Below, one piece after another: positions 16,683-25,549 of a stretch of 64,000 nucleotides of DNA (its first letter is position 1; each line of letters opens with the position of its first letter). The translations under genes and the position numbers were made by a program. The notes beneath the pieces were generated by a model that did no database searches, was not told the origin of the DNA, and worked only from the letters and a program-made list of their open reading frames with translations. Origin of the DNA: a virus; IMG/VR virus record IMGVR_UViG_3300034200_001185, positions 1-64,000 of that record. One strand, given 5' to 3'.

Positions 16683-17849
16683 ATGAATTACAGCGCCGAA
16701 ATGGTTAATAGTTTATTTGTTGAAAAGCTTGGTACAGAAGAAGGTCGTTCTAAGCTCGCAGCTTACGGTGGTGGGGTTATCCGAGATCACTTGCGCGAAG
16801 TATCGTTTGCAAGAAAGATCTTGCCTCCACAACCAATTACTCCCGCAGAATGTCAAGTTTCTACCGAACATGATGGCCTCGTAAAGATCGAAGAACTCGA
16901 ACCTGAATCACGCGCAATGGTTGTTGACTTCCGTGGTCAAGCCAGAGCTCGTTACATTCGTGCACCTCGTGTTGCCGTGTCATTCTTTACAATCGAATCT
17001 GAACACTTCGAAAAGACTGAACAAGAATTGCTCGCGTATAAAATGCCAATCACCAAAATGATTGAAGAACAATCCGCAAACAATCTTCAAGAAATCGAAG
17101 ATCGTCAATTCTTATTGTATGCAGAAGCCGGTATCCAACAATTACAAAAGGACAGCAACGAAAAGTCCTTTGGTACTCAAGCCGGTTTTAGTGCATCAAA
17201 CGTTAACGCAGCTAGCGTTGCAAACGGTCCAGATCAAAACGCATCCGTTATGAAAGGCCAACTCGCACTCGCAGCTACACAAGACGACTTTGTTGTACGT
17301 CCTGTAAATCGTCCAGACTTTATCAACTTCTTTAAGATGATGTCTGGTCCAAATCGTCGTTTAAGACTCGAACTTGTTTTGCTTACCGAATCTGATTACG
17401 ATGACGTTCTTCAATGGACAATCGAAGATATGGGTGATCGTATTCAATCTGAAACAGTCGTTGAAGGTTATAAATACAATACTCTTCTCGGTCGTCGTTT
17501 CGTACGTACTATCAAGACTGATATTCTCCGTCGTGGTAATGTTTACGGTTTCACTGTTCCCGAATTCTTAGGCGTATTCTATGTATTGAACAATACAAAA
17601 TTCTATGTCGATAAAATTGGTAACAAGATCACATTCTGGTGTTGGGAAGACATCGGTATGGCGTTCCTAAATCTCAATTCTCTCGTAAAGATGGAATTGT
17701 ATAGCGGTTCTGTTACACCCGGTTTCGAAACAGCTCAAATTGGTGGCCTTAGCTTTGCTGACAGATTGCCTGCTGACGAAGAACAACTTGGTCGTGCTCG
17801 TAACCGTGCTGGCGATGGTTTCATTAATCCAGTCGTTACACAATTCTAA
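16683..17849 (+). CDS. Major capsid protein (HK97-fold candidate)
   Basis: 388 residues, a normal length for an HK97-fold shell protein. The short N-terminal helix contains EGRSKLAAYGG (near residue 25), a K-x-A site where a delta-type propeptide could be removed. The body has the mixed alpha/beta pattern with a long helix (near residues 95-140) and a C-terminal beta region. Context is decisive: protease, core proteins and decoration protein precede it, and neck/tail genes follow. No sequence motif proves the fold. Confidence 0.7.
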   Translation: MNYSAEMVNSLFVEKLGTEEGRSKLAAYGGGVIRDHLREVSFARKILPPQPITPAECQVSTEHDGLVKIEELEPESRAMVVDFRGQARARYIRAPRVAVSFFTIESEHFEKTEQELLAYKMPITKMIEEQSANNLQEIEDRQFLLYAEAGIQQLQKDSNEKSFGTQAGFSASNVNAASVANGPDQNASVMKGQLALAATQDDFVVRPVNRPDFINFFKMMSGPNRRLRLELVLLTESDYDDVLQWTIEDMGDRIQSETVVEGYKYNTLLGRRFVRTIKTDILRRGNVYGFTVPEFLGVFYVLNNTKFYVDKIGNKITFWCWEDIGMAFLNLNSLVKMELYSGSVTPGFETAQIGGLSFADRLPADEEQLGRARNRAGDGFINPVVTQF

Positions 17850-17912
17850 TAACGATATATAATTTACTTGATTATTCACATATAAATATTAAAATGATCG
17901 AGCACTTTGCTT

Positions 17913-17969
17913 GAGAGAATTTCTGCACTGTTTGAGTTCTTTACCTCTTTCTCTCGGACAGTGCAGGAG
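17913..17969 (+). promoter_or_regulatory. Crossed-stem leader (pseudoknot or switch) with SD
   Basis: Two perfect inverted repeats interleave: GAGAGAA (17913-17919) with TTCTCTC (17949-17955), and CTGCACTGT (17923-17931) with ACAGTGCAG (17958-17966). The last base of the second stem overlaps the SD GGAG (17966-17969), 5 nt before the ATG at 17975. The order A-B-A'-B' allows either a pseudoknot or two exclusive hairpins. It could attenuate read-through from the capsid gene or control translation of the next gene. Confidence 0.55.
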
Positions 17970-17974
17970 TTTTT

Positions 17975-18430
17975 ATGTACAGATTAGTAGCTAAAGAAAC
18001 AGCACGTAAAATCGATTTTTGGCGCAATGGCGTAAGAATGCGTATGCCCGGCGTACTACTTGCAGACGGTAGTTTTATTAAATTACTTCCAAATAGACCC
18101 GTAGATATTAGCGACGCGTCTATGGATATGAATAAGGCTTTACTTGAAAGTCCATACGTAAGTTGTAGAAGACTAAGCGTAGATAATCCTACTAACCTAA
18201 CACCGATTGAAGAAGTTAAAGAAAGCGTACTTGTAATCGAAGAGGTTATTCCAAAAGAGTTAGTCGTTACGGACGAAGATATTGTAAGTGATGAATCGCC
18301 AAATCCTGTTGTACTACTTGAAGATGTAAGCGTAATTGTAGATCACGCGGAACAAGAATCATCGGACGATTTTATTAGCCCAAGTTCTGACGATACTCCA
18401 GCACAGCCAAAACGTAGGAGACGCAAGTAA
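17975..18430 (+). CDS. Hypothetical neck-region protein
   Basis: 151 residues. The N-terminal ~60 residues look globular (RNGVRMRMPGVLLADGSFIKLLP), then a long acidic tail rich in Val/Glu/Asp ends in a basic cluster (PKRRRRK). Translation starts from an SD at the edge of a strong leader structure. Overlaps the next gene by 1 nt (TAATG). First gene after the capsid protein, hence head-tail connector or head accessory; not recognised. Confidence 0.65.
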   Translation: MYRLVAKETARKIDFWRNGVRMRMPGVLLADGSFIKLLPNRPVDISDASMDMNKALLESPYVSCRRLSVDNPTNLTPIEEVKESVLVIEEVIPKELVVTDEDIVSDESPNPVVLLEDVSVIVDHAEQESSDDFISPSSDDTPAQPKRRRRK

Positions 18431-18780
18431 TGGAACAGGCCGTTTATTTTAACAATACACCTTTTAAAGTATCCGTCAATGGCGTTATGGTATTACCCGG
18501 ATGTTGTGAAAAGTTTAATGTAAATGACGCTACTGTAATACGAATGGTAGAGTCGGGTTTATTAAGTTCCGAAAAAATAGAACAATCCTTGACAGATCAT
18601 GCTATAAATTACGAATATAAACAAGAAAGTAAGGAGCGTGACGATGGGATTAGCACAACAACAGAGCCTAGCGAAATTCGTTTCGCAGGTCAGGCAATAT
18701 ATGAGGGACTTCCCCGAGTTGAACCGTTTAATAGACGGAGTGGAAACAAGCGACCGTCTGATTGCATGGGCGGTTATTGA
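18430..18780 (+). CDS. Hypothetical protein with long out-of-frame overlap
   Basis: 116 residues. The N-terminal half (FNNTPFKVSVNGVMVLPGC) looks like a small beta-rich virion domain. The last ~46 codons overlap the next gene in another frame. The start is coupled to the upstream stop. The C-terminal part looks like overprinted sequence, so the functional protein may be mainly the first 70 residues. Function unknown. Confidence 0.6.
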   Translation: MEQAVYFNNTPFKVSVNGVMVLPGCCEKFNVNDATVIRMVESGLLSSEKIEQSLTDHAINYEYKQESKERDDGISTTTEPSEIRFAGQAIYEGLPRVEPFNRRSGNKRPSDCMGGY

Positions 18781-19135
18781 TACGCTTGACGATATAAGCA
18801 ATACGCCACCTATGCTCGGATTTTATAGCGTAGAAACATTTCCATATAGACACTTATTACTACGCGGTACAGTAATTGCGATCCTAGAATCCGTCGGATT
18901 GTTGCAAATGCGTAATCAATTAAGTTATAGTGATGGTGGTATTAGTGTACAAGCGTCAGATAAAGCGCCTATGATTATGCAATGGATCAGTATGCTTCGC
19001 ACTACATACGAACAAAAGAAAAAAGAGTTCAAAATGGCTCAAAATCTCCAACAGGGCTTTGACGCCCAATCGATTATGTCCGACTATTATTTCTTAGGCG
19101 GATATTACGATGTTTTCGATAGGGTATACAGATGA
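18644..19135 (+). CDS. Putative head-tail connector/neck protein
   Basis: 163 residues. The ATG at 18644 is chosen because AAGGAG ends 7 nt before it; the GTG 6 nt earlier is too close to that SD. Helical (FVSQVRQYMRDFPELNRLID) with a central segment (LLLRGTVIAILESVGLLQ) and a C-terminus reminiscent of neck proteins. Placed after the capsid gene and ahead of tail genes, overlapping the next gene by 4 nt. Assigned by position. Confidence 0.65.
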   Translation: MGLAQQQSLAKFVSQVRQYMRDFPELNRLIDGVETSDRLIAWAVIDTLDDISNTPPMLGFYSVETFPYRHLLLRGTVIAILESVGLLQMRNQLSYSDGGISVQASDKAPMIMQWISMLRTTYEQKKKEFKMAQNLQQGFDAQSIMSDYYFLGGYYDVFDRVYR

Positions 19136-19560
19136 GTATTTTAATCGGACCTAAACCAGTAGACTTAGACGCAGTAGATGTACCAGCATACATTAAAAAG
19201 ACTTATGAAGACGCAGACTATGTACCAAACACATCGGCAGCTGGAACAGCAGAAGATCCGCTTGAAGTGACTGACTTGTTATTTCCCGGTGTTACCGATA
19301 TCGGTGCATTACGTATGTCGATGTTTAGAGTTGCAGTATTTACAGGATACGCAGCTCCAATGCGTTTAGCGGAGTTTGTACGCGAGTATAAGAATTTCGA
19401 TAATACAAAGGGCGTAGTTCTTCTTACTGGTATCAACATCATTACCGATAGCCACGATAACTTTAATTTGTTTTACATGGATACAAATCCAGAAGACGAT
19501 TATAACAAAGAGCTTAAAGCCAGATTAACCGGCCATTGGCAGAACGGATTTAAAAAATGA
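19132..19560 (+). CDS. Hypothetical neck/tail protein, 142 aa
   Basis: Coupled to both neighbours by ATGA overlaps. Acidic N-terminal region, then a compact domain (LRMSMFRVAVFTGYAAPMRLAEF). No K-x-A tag. Likely a tail completion or head closure protein by gene order; no family recognised. Confidence 0.65.
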   Translation: MSILIGPKPVDLDAVDVPAYIKKTYEDADYVPNTSAAGTAEDPLEVTDLLFPGVTDIGALRMSMFRVAVFTGYAAPMRLAEFVREYKNFDNTKGVVLLTGINIITDSHDNFNLFYMDTNPEDDYNKELKARLTGHWQNGFKK

Positions 19561-20369
19561 GTTGGAACCTACTTGATGATAGTTTAGTAAACGTATTGTA
19601 CAAAGAAGCAGCGTTTGATCCTGATCTAATAAGAGATGGATTCAATGCGGTAGATTTGAGTATGGTACCCGGACGAAATTATACAGCCGACGTAATTTAT
19701 AGCGGAGGCAAGACCGTTCTCGCAGTTGGGCGTGGCGCAAGAAACAAAGCGATGGTACGTGGAGGAAAGTACGTAGCAGCTACAGGTCGTAATGAACTGA
19801 AGAATAAAATGTTTAACAGACCTGCCAATCAATTGATGGATAACGTAAAGGATAACGTACCTGAATCAGCATCAAGCGCAAGTATGATCGGTACAGGCGA
19901 TTATATGAATAAGACCGGCGGTAGACTTGTAAAGGTTGCGGGATTATTCTTAAAGCCAAGTGATCTAGCAGATCATCGCGGACTTGCAGGAGCGTTAGAA
20001 GGATCTTTAAACGGTGCTAATCAAAGTAAGATGTTTAGCAAAGAAGCGTCTACTGAAGCGCTACTTAGAAACACTCGTTTGCATGGTGCGATCATTGGCG
20101 GTGTAGCCGGCGTAGCATCTGAAGTATTACGTAAGCAATACACAGAACCAACTGAAATGCCTCCCGCACAAGAGCCGAAGGGTTTAGTTGCTAAGGTAAC
20201 CCACACAATCGATACTGCACGTGCTAAGGCTGATCACCTCAGTCGTAAACATCCGGTGGCAAGTACACTTGCTGCTGCCGTATCCGGCGGTGCTGCCGGT
20301 GCGCTTATGAATCCTCAAGGACCCGCAAGATTGCTCACTCGACATAAGAAACCAAACCCAAGGTTATAA
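19557..20369 (+). CDS. Virion protein with VKVAG site and membrane-like segment
   Basis: 270 residues. Begins MSWNLLDDSLVNVLYKEAAF (tag-like). VKVAGLFLK lies near residue 125. A hydrophobic Gly-rich segment (HGAIIGGVAGVASEVL) is near residue 180, and a second Ala/Gly-rich stretch (ASTLAAAVSGGAAGALM) is near the C-terminus, which ends in a basic cluster. Topology resembles the tail-anchored proteins found elsewhere in the window. Probably an internal or ejected virion protein; inference. Confidence 0.65.
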   Translation: MSWNLLDDSLVNVLYKEAAFDPDLIRDGFNAVDLSMVPGRNYTADVIYSGGKTVLAVGRGARNKAMVRGGKYVAATGRNELKNKMFNRPANQLMDNVKDNVPESASSASMIGTGDYMNKTGGRLVKVAGLFLKPSDLADHRGLAGALEGSLNGANQSKMFSKEASTEALLRNTRLHGAIIGGVAGVASEVLRKQYTEPTEMPPAQEPKGLVAKVTHTIDTARAKADHLSRKHPVASTLAAAVSGGAAGALMNPQGPARLLTRHKKPNPRL

Positions 20370-20370
20370 A

Positions 20371-21189
20371 ATGCTTTCGATAAAATCCGTTACCCTCGAT
20401 TCATTACAGCTAGATACGATTACAATTCGTTGGGAGATATCGTCTACTTCGGAAGATATTATGCAATACCAATTCGAAGTACTGCGTGGGGAATCAAGTG
20501 GCGGACCATTCGAGGTTATTGCCGGTCCATTTATAGATAGATATATTGCGGTAGATAACATTGCACCACGTAGATTGTCGTGGCGATCTTTACATTACTT
20601 TATACGACTTACCAACGTTAAGACAAATCAAGTAATAGAAACGATTCCGCAAACTCTTAATGCAAAGCTACCACTAGAAGCGCAAGAGATGGTACGGCTT
20701 ATGTCTATGCAACTTAGAGAGTTTACAGGCCGTCCATGTCTAGTGTTTCCCGTTCGTACATTTGGGCAACGATGTACTTGTATAGACCCGCTTACACAAC
20801 GTAGGCAAGTAACATCATGTAAATTATGTTATAATACCGGTTATCTTAGCGGATACCATTATCCTATGGCATCGTATGTAAACATACTTCCATTCGATAA
20901 GGTAAAAGGCGTAAACGAGATGATGATTACTAGCCCAGCAGCTACAAATGCGATTATGACAATCGATCCTATTGTAAAGATCGGAGACTTAATCGTAGAG
21001 AAGGAAGGTACTCGTTGGAGAGTACAGTCCGTTCGTAATTCAGAACGTCTTCGCTCTCCTGTGAGACAAGAAGTAACGCTTACTAGAATATCGGAAGGCG
21101 ATATTGAATTTAGTATGCCGTTAGCATGGCCGAGTGAACTAAAGACATCGCAACGAATGTTCTCACCTAAGATGGACATCGGAGATTAA
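20371..21189 (+). CDS. Tail/neck protein with FN3-like domain and zinc cysteines
   Basis: 272 residues. The N-terminal ~85 residues fit a fibronectin-III-like beta sandwich (TITIRWEISS, YQFEVLRG, YFIRLTNVKT). A central four-cysteine cluster (CTCIDPLTQRRQVTSCKLCY) probably binds zinc. The C-terminal beta-rich region follows (GTRWRVQSVRNSERL). Lies between neck genes and the sheath, so a tail completion/tail terminator role is plausible. Confidence 0.6.
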   Translation: MLSIKSVTLDSLQLDTITIRWEISSTSEDIMQYQFEVLRGESSGGPFEVIAGPFIDRYIAVDNIAPRRLSWRSLHYFIRLTNVKTNQVIETIPQTLNAKLPLEAQEMVRLMSMQLREFTGRPCLVFPVRTFGQRCTCIDPLTQRRQVTSCKLCYNTGYLSGYHYPMASYVNILPFDKVKGVNEMMITSPAATNAIMTIDPIVKIGDLIVEKEGTRWRVQSVRNSERLRSPVRQEVTLTRISEGDIEFSMPLAWPSELKTSQRMFSPKMDIGD

Positions 21190-21190
21190 A

Positions 21191-21466
21191 ATGAGCAGAG
21201 AAAAGAATCACGCAAAAGAACATATGAAAGATCTCGGTGTTATAGCCGGTGGTACAATAGCGGGTGCAGGCGCAGCATACGCTTTATCAAGAGGAATACG
21301 ATCTAAGTATGGAAAGACTTTAGAACGTATTGATCCTAAAGATCGTCTTAAGTACTTAGCGCCAGCAATAGGTGCGCTTGGTACAGCAGGCGCGATTGCG
21401 CATATGCAACAAAAGGCGCATTCATATAATGAGAAGAAGGCTAGCATTTACTTGGAGAACGTATGA
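21191..21466 (+). CDS. Small glycine-rich membrane protein
   Basis: 91 residues with a Gly/Ala hydrophobic segment (LGVIAGGTIAGAGAAYALSRGI) followed by basic residues, and a second weaker hydrophobic stretch (LAPAIGALGTAGAIAH). The C-terminal end has NEKKASIYLENV, a K-x-A-S site. The hydrophobic segment with a basic flank resembles the C-terminal anchors of the tagged proteins. Between tail genes; function unknown. Confidence 0.65.
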   Translation: MSREKNHAKEHMKDLGVIAGGTIAGAGAAYALSRGIRSKYGKTLERIDPKDRLKYLAPAIGALGTAGAIAHMQQKAHSYNEKKASIYLENV

Positions 21467-22152
21467 TACCTACTAACTCGCCTCCCATATTACATAAGTC
21501 CGAAAGAGAATCGAATTTAATGTTCGATCCTATTGCTCACTGTGTTCGCGTACTAATCGGATTCACTCAAGGTTTATTCGGTAATATGGAAAGCGGTCAG
21601 TATCGATGGTCACCGGATCCAGAACATACGGAGATTACAATTACAGGCGCATACCCACTTACATTACAAGCGATCAACATGAGGCCTGCGATTGTTTGCG
21701 TACACGGTCAGTCGGCGTATCTTAATTTAAGTATGGCTAGCTTTGAAACGATTAATATGCATACAGGAAATAAAGTATATCGCGATGTACTTGCTTGCAA
21801 TGCGGTATTCCATGTAGTAAGTAGAACAGGCGCAGAAGCGTCTCGCCTTGCGTGGTTTCTCGCAAGTCAGATAAAAGCGCTTAGAGTATTCTTACAAAGG
21901 CAAGGCCCATTCACTCGTATAGGTCACGACATTACGATAGGGGGCGAAAGTCCTCCAGGCGGATTGATACAAGATAACGCAGACGGCGGTGCCGTTAGCG
22001 TACAAGTAATAGTACCGTTTTTTGTTCCGCACAAATGGGAAGTACTAGAACCAGCGTATAAAAACGATAACATAAAAATTGACATGAGCGTTGAGCCTAA
22101 AAATGATACGATCCAAATAAGCGAATCTATCATAATTACTAAGGAGCCATAG
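21463..22152 (+). CDS. Hypothetical tail protein upstream of sheath
   Basis: 229 residues, starting in the last codons of the previous gene and ending immediately before the sheath ATG. Mixed alpha/beta with segments such as YPLTLQAINMRPAIVCVHGQSA. No K-x-A tag. Position directly before the sheath suggests a tail terminator or neck protein; not recognised by sequence. Confidence 0.65.
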   Translation: MIPTNSPPILHKSERESNLMFDPIAHCVRVLIGFTQGLFGNMESGQYRWSPDPEHTEITITGAYPLTLQAINMRPAIVCVHGQSAYLNLSMASFETINMHTGNKVYRDVLACNAVFHVVSRTGAEASRLAWFLASQIKALRVFLQRQGPFTRIGHDITIGGESPPGGLIQDNADGGAVSVQVIVPFFVPHKWEVLEPAYKNDNIKIDMSVEPKNDTIQISESIIITKEP

Positions 22153-25100
22153 ATGGAACAAGTAAAAAAACCCGGAGTGGAAATTACACAAGTTGTAAGC
22201 GGTACTACTCCCGCAGTATCAAGCCCAAGTTTAATTCCTTGCGTAATTGGGCCTGCGTTTGAGGTTGTAGATCTGTTAAACGCAGATAGCACACTCAACG
22301 CAGACGCTGAGCTTAAAAACTCTCAAGGAAACGCAGTACCGTATACACAAGTACCCCTTTCGATTAGTACACAAGACTTTCCTACAATCCACGTACAAGA
22401 CAAGGATCAAATGCAAGTACTTCAAGACGAAGTACAAGTTGCATTGTTTAGTAGCGGTGAGATCAATCAACTAGATGTACGTCCTAGTTCTGCGTTTTTA
22501 GCATTCGCAAATAAGGCTACACGTGCCGGACTTTTCTTTTATCCAAACGATGATCCTGCGAACTTTAATCTAAAGATGAATATCGCAATCGACCAAAGAA
22601 ACGTACTTGACGTAACATCCGACTTTAGACTTAATATTGCTGCGTCTAGCTTAGATTCTCTCGTTACTAAACTAGCAACAGAGTTAAGCGGTTATGCTAC
22701 CGTTACTAAAAAAACATACACAGTAAGCGGTAGCGAAAAGACTGGCGTGCTTATTCAATCAAACCGTTATGGCGCAGCAAGTAGTATTACACTCCGTAAA
22801 ATATCTAACGGCGTCCAAGCAGAACACGCTACACCTTGGGGACTTGATAACACACTTAGCTATCGCGTAACAGGTGCCGGCTTTACAGCATTTGACAGCG
22901 GTATATCTGCGACATCTGCATATGTGACTTGGGCAGTAGAAACATCCGTTAAGGGCTCATCTCTTTCAGATACTACCGATCTAAGTAGCACAAGATTAAT
23001 TCCAAAATGGGCTAACGAAGATGGCACAGTTTCAAGTAGCGTACAAAGTCAAATTACATTCGGTAGCACAGGCGATATTCCTATTAAAGCAGCTACATCG
23101 ATCAGTGATGGCGATTTGTTTTACACAACATCAGGCGGATTTGGTGCGAATGTAAGTGGTGTACAAATTATTCAAGTAGAATCAACACGTTTTAAATTGG
23201 GTAGAGTAGATACCGCACGTAGTACATATGATGCAAACGGTACTCCTACAAATCAAAAGTATATTGAATATCCTCTTAACATTCTTAGCGCAAGCTCTCC
23301 GTTTGCACCTAAGAACGCTTTCTTCGTTGCAAAGAATATTACCGAAGAAAATACCGATTCTACCTTTGCAAGCGTAAGCGGTGAAATTACACACGTATCA
23401 TATTCAGAAGCAACATCTGCAAGCGTAGTACTCGAATTTGCGTCCTTTCCTCTTTCCGGATCTACTGGTACAAGTTTAAGTATTACATCGATTGTAAACG
23501 AAGGTACACCTACTACATTCTCGATTACAGTAGATCAAGACTTTGCAGATGAAGATTCTTTAGTAGCATCGTTTCAAGCTCAGCTAGACGCGCAAGATAG
23601 CAATATCGTAGTAAGCTCTCCGAACAATAACCTCATCAAAATAGAATCCGTTTCTAAAGGTAAGGGACAAGAAATATCGATTACCGGTAACTTCTTATCT
23701 AGTACAACATCATCGGCAGAAACCGTTCTTACAGGCGTTGGTACTGATAGCACCGTTACAGGATTACAAGGTGATACGCTTGCTATTAATTTCAACGGCT
23801 CTTCAAAAGACATTTCGATTAATGCAATCACAGGTTCTATCGAGGACTTTGTAGCAAACATTAATGAAACAATCGGTTACACCGTCTGTACCTTTGACTC
23901 AGCAGACGCAGTGATTGAATTATCGTCTTACTTAAAAGGCGTAGGCGGTAGTATCATTGTTCGTAAAGGTACACTTGCTGCCCTTCTCGGATTCTCATCA
24001 TCCGTAGATACATCAAGCACCGGTACAGGTCGTCCAAATCCCGATCTACTCGTAAACTCAGATGGATCAATTAAGATCGGTGCAGAAATATTACGTAATC
24101 CTTTAAATGGTAAACCAACACAAGGGATTGCGAATATTTACATTGCATATAGAGCATTACGTTTAGATTTAACTGCGATTGCAAACCAACCCGGCCTTAT
24201 TAAAGTATCGTCCCTTGCGGATATTAACTCGGTATACGGTCCAATCAGTACTCGTAATCCACTCGGCTTAGGCTTGTACTTTACATTGCTTAACGCAGGT
24301 GACGGTGTAGAAATATCCGCACTTGGTGTAAGCGATGTTAGTAGCGCCGAGCCAAACGGTACAGCATTATCTTACATTGAGGCGATCGAGTTCTTACGTT
24401 CTTACGAAGTATATTCAATCGCTCCTCTTAGTTCTAGCGAACAAGTGATCGAGGCGATTGATAAGCATGTAAAAGAATTAAGCGATCCTTTGCTTAGAGC
24501 AGAACGTGTTGTCATTACCGCTCCTACTAATCCAACTAGACGTAATCCACGTGTTGTACTTAGCGGATCAAATAGCCAAAGCACTGGTAACTTAGATCAA
24601 ATCGATTTAAATAGTACACCAGAAGCCGTACTTGGTAGCGAAGGCGTTGATACAAGCTCAACAATTCCATTCCAACTCGCAGACGGAAGACAACTGTTTG
24701 TAACAATGTCTTTTGGCGATGATGTTCGTAATTACAGTGTTAAAGAAGTAGACGGTTCACGTATTACCATTAATCGTTCCTTATCGAACGCACAAAATGG
24801 TGATGGATTTTATTCCGTAGAATCTTTACCAAGTGAATTTTCGTCTATATCGTTCTCTCTTCAATTACGTGGCACATTGCTTACAATTTTAGGGTCGAAT
24901 AAGTTAGACAAGACAGCATACGCACAAACAATTAGAGATAAAGCGCAACAATATGCGAATAGAAGACAATTACGTTTATACCCCGATACCGTACAAGCAG
25001 TACTTGGCGGTGTTAACGTAGCATTGCCTTCTTTCTATTACGCTTGTGCGATTGCAGGTGCGTGTTCTTCAGTTGCACCACAAGAACCCTTTACTCGTAG

Positions 25101-25539
25101 AAAGTTACTCGGTTTCGTAGATGTAATCGGACCTGCACTCGAAAGCACTCAGTACGATATTATTTCTGCTGGTAACTCAGTAATCGAAGTAGAATCTTCT
25201 GGTGAAGTACCTGCGCTTAGAATACAAGCTACAACCGATGTATCTTCGATTGAATCTAGAGAATGGAGTGTTACTCGCGCCGTCGACTACTTTGCAAAGA
25301 CAATAAGAAATGCTTTGCGTAGACGCATAGGATCGTTTAATATTACTCAAGCATATATCGATGACTTGTCTACATTGCTCGATAGTGCTTGTACAAGTGC
25401 ATCGGATGCCGGTTTATTTAAATCTGCGTCAGTAACTAAGTTAGAACAAGACAAGAGCCAACCAGATTCGCTATTATGCGAAATAAAGGTTGAAGTATTG
25501 TATCCCGCAAATTATATCAAGATTAAAATCGTAATCTAA
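22153..25539 (+). CDS. Contractile tail sheath protein
   Basis: 1128 residues. The N-terminus KKPGVEITQVVSGTTPAVSS is typical of myovirus sheaths. The C-terminal ~250 residues have the conserved sheath core (LLGFVDVIGPAL, then AVDYFAKTIRNALRRRIGSFN, ending in a VEVLYPANYIKIKIVI strand). The long middle (about residues 350-620) holds inserted beta domains, making the protein about twice the usual size. It polymerises around the tube and contracts. No K-x-A tag. This establishes a myovirus. Confidence 0.88.
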   Translation: MEQVKKPGVEITQVVSGTTPAVSSPSLIPCVIGPAFEVVDLLNADSTLNADAELKNSQGNAVPYTQVPLSISTQDFPTIHVQDKDQMQVLQDEVQVALFSSGEINQLDVRPSSAFLAFANKATRAGLFFYPNDDPANFNLKMNIAIDQRNVLDVTSDFRLNIAASSLDSLVTKLATELSGYATVTKKTYTVSGSEKTGVLIQSNRYGAASSITLRKISNGVQAEHATPWGLDNTLSYRVTGAGFTAFDSGISATSAYVTWAVETSVKGSSLSDTTDLSSTRLIPKWANEDGTVSSSVQSQITFGSTGDIPIKAATSISDGDLFYTTSGGFGANVSGVQIIQVESTRFKLGRVDTARSTYDANGTPTNQKYIEYPLNILSASSPFAPKNAFFVAKNITEENTDSTFASVSGEITHVSYSEATSASVVLEFASFPLSGSTGTSLSITSIVNEGTPTTFSITVDQDFADEDSLVASFQAQLDAQDSNIVVSSPNNNLIKIESVSKGKGQEISITGNFLSSTTSSAETVLTGVGTDSTVTGLQGDTLAINFNGSSKDISINAITGSIEDFVANINETIGYTVCTFDSADAVIELSSYLKGVGGSIIVRKGTLAALLGFSSSVDTSSTGTGRPNPDLLVNSDGSIKIGAEILRNPLNGKPTQGIANIYIAYRALRLDLTAIANQPGLIKVSSLADINSVYGPISTRNPLGLGLYFTLLNAGDGVEISALGVSDVSSAEPNGTALSYIEAIEFLRSYEVYSIAPLSSSEQVIEAIDKHVKELSDPLLRAERVVITAPTNPTRRNPRVVLSGSNSQSTGNLDQIDLNSTPEAVLGSEGVDTSSTIPFQLADGRQLFVTMSFGDDVRNYSVKEVDGSRITINRSLSNAQNGDGFYSVESLPSEFSSISFSLQLRGTLLTILGSNKLDKTAYAQTIRDKAQQYANRRQLRLYPDTVQAVLGGVNVALPSFYYACAIAGACSSVAPQEPFTRRKLLGFVDVIGPALESTQYDIISAGNSVIEVESSGEVPALRIQATTDVSSIESREWSVTRAVDYFAKTIRNALRRRIGSFNITQAYIDDLSTLLDSACTSASDAGLFKSASVTKLEQDKSQPDSLLCEIKVEVLYPANYIKIKIVI

Positions 25540-25549
25540 GGAGTCTGAT

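Noticed and set aside
23182-23394. Cys-rich - strand frame inside the sheath gene
   Set aside because: Antisense shadow of a strongly supported gene with no SD or promoter.
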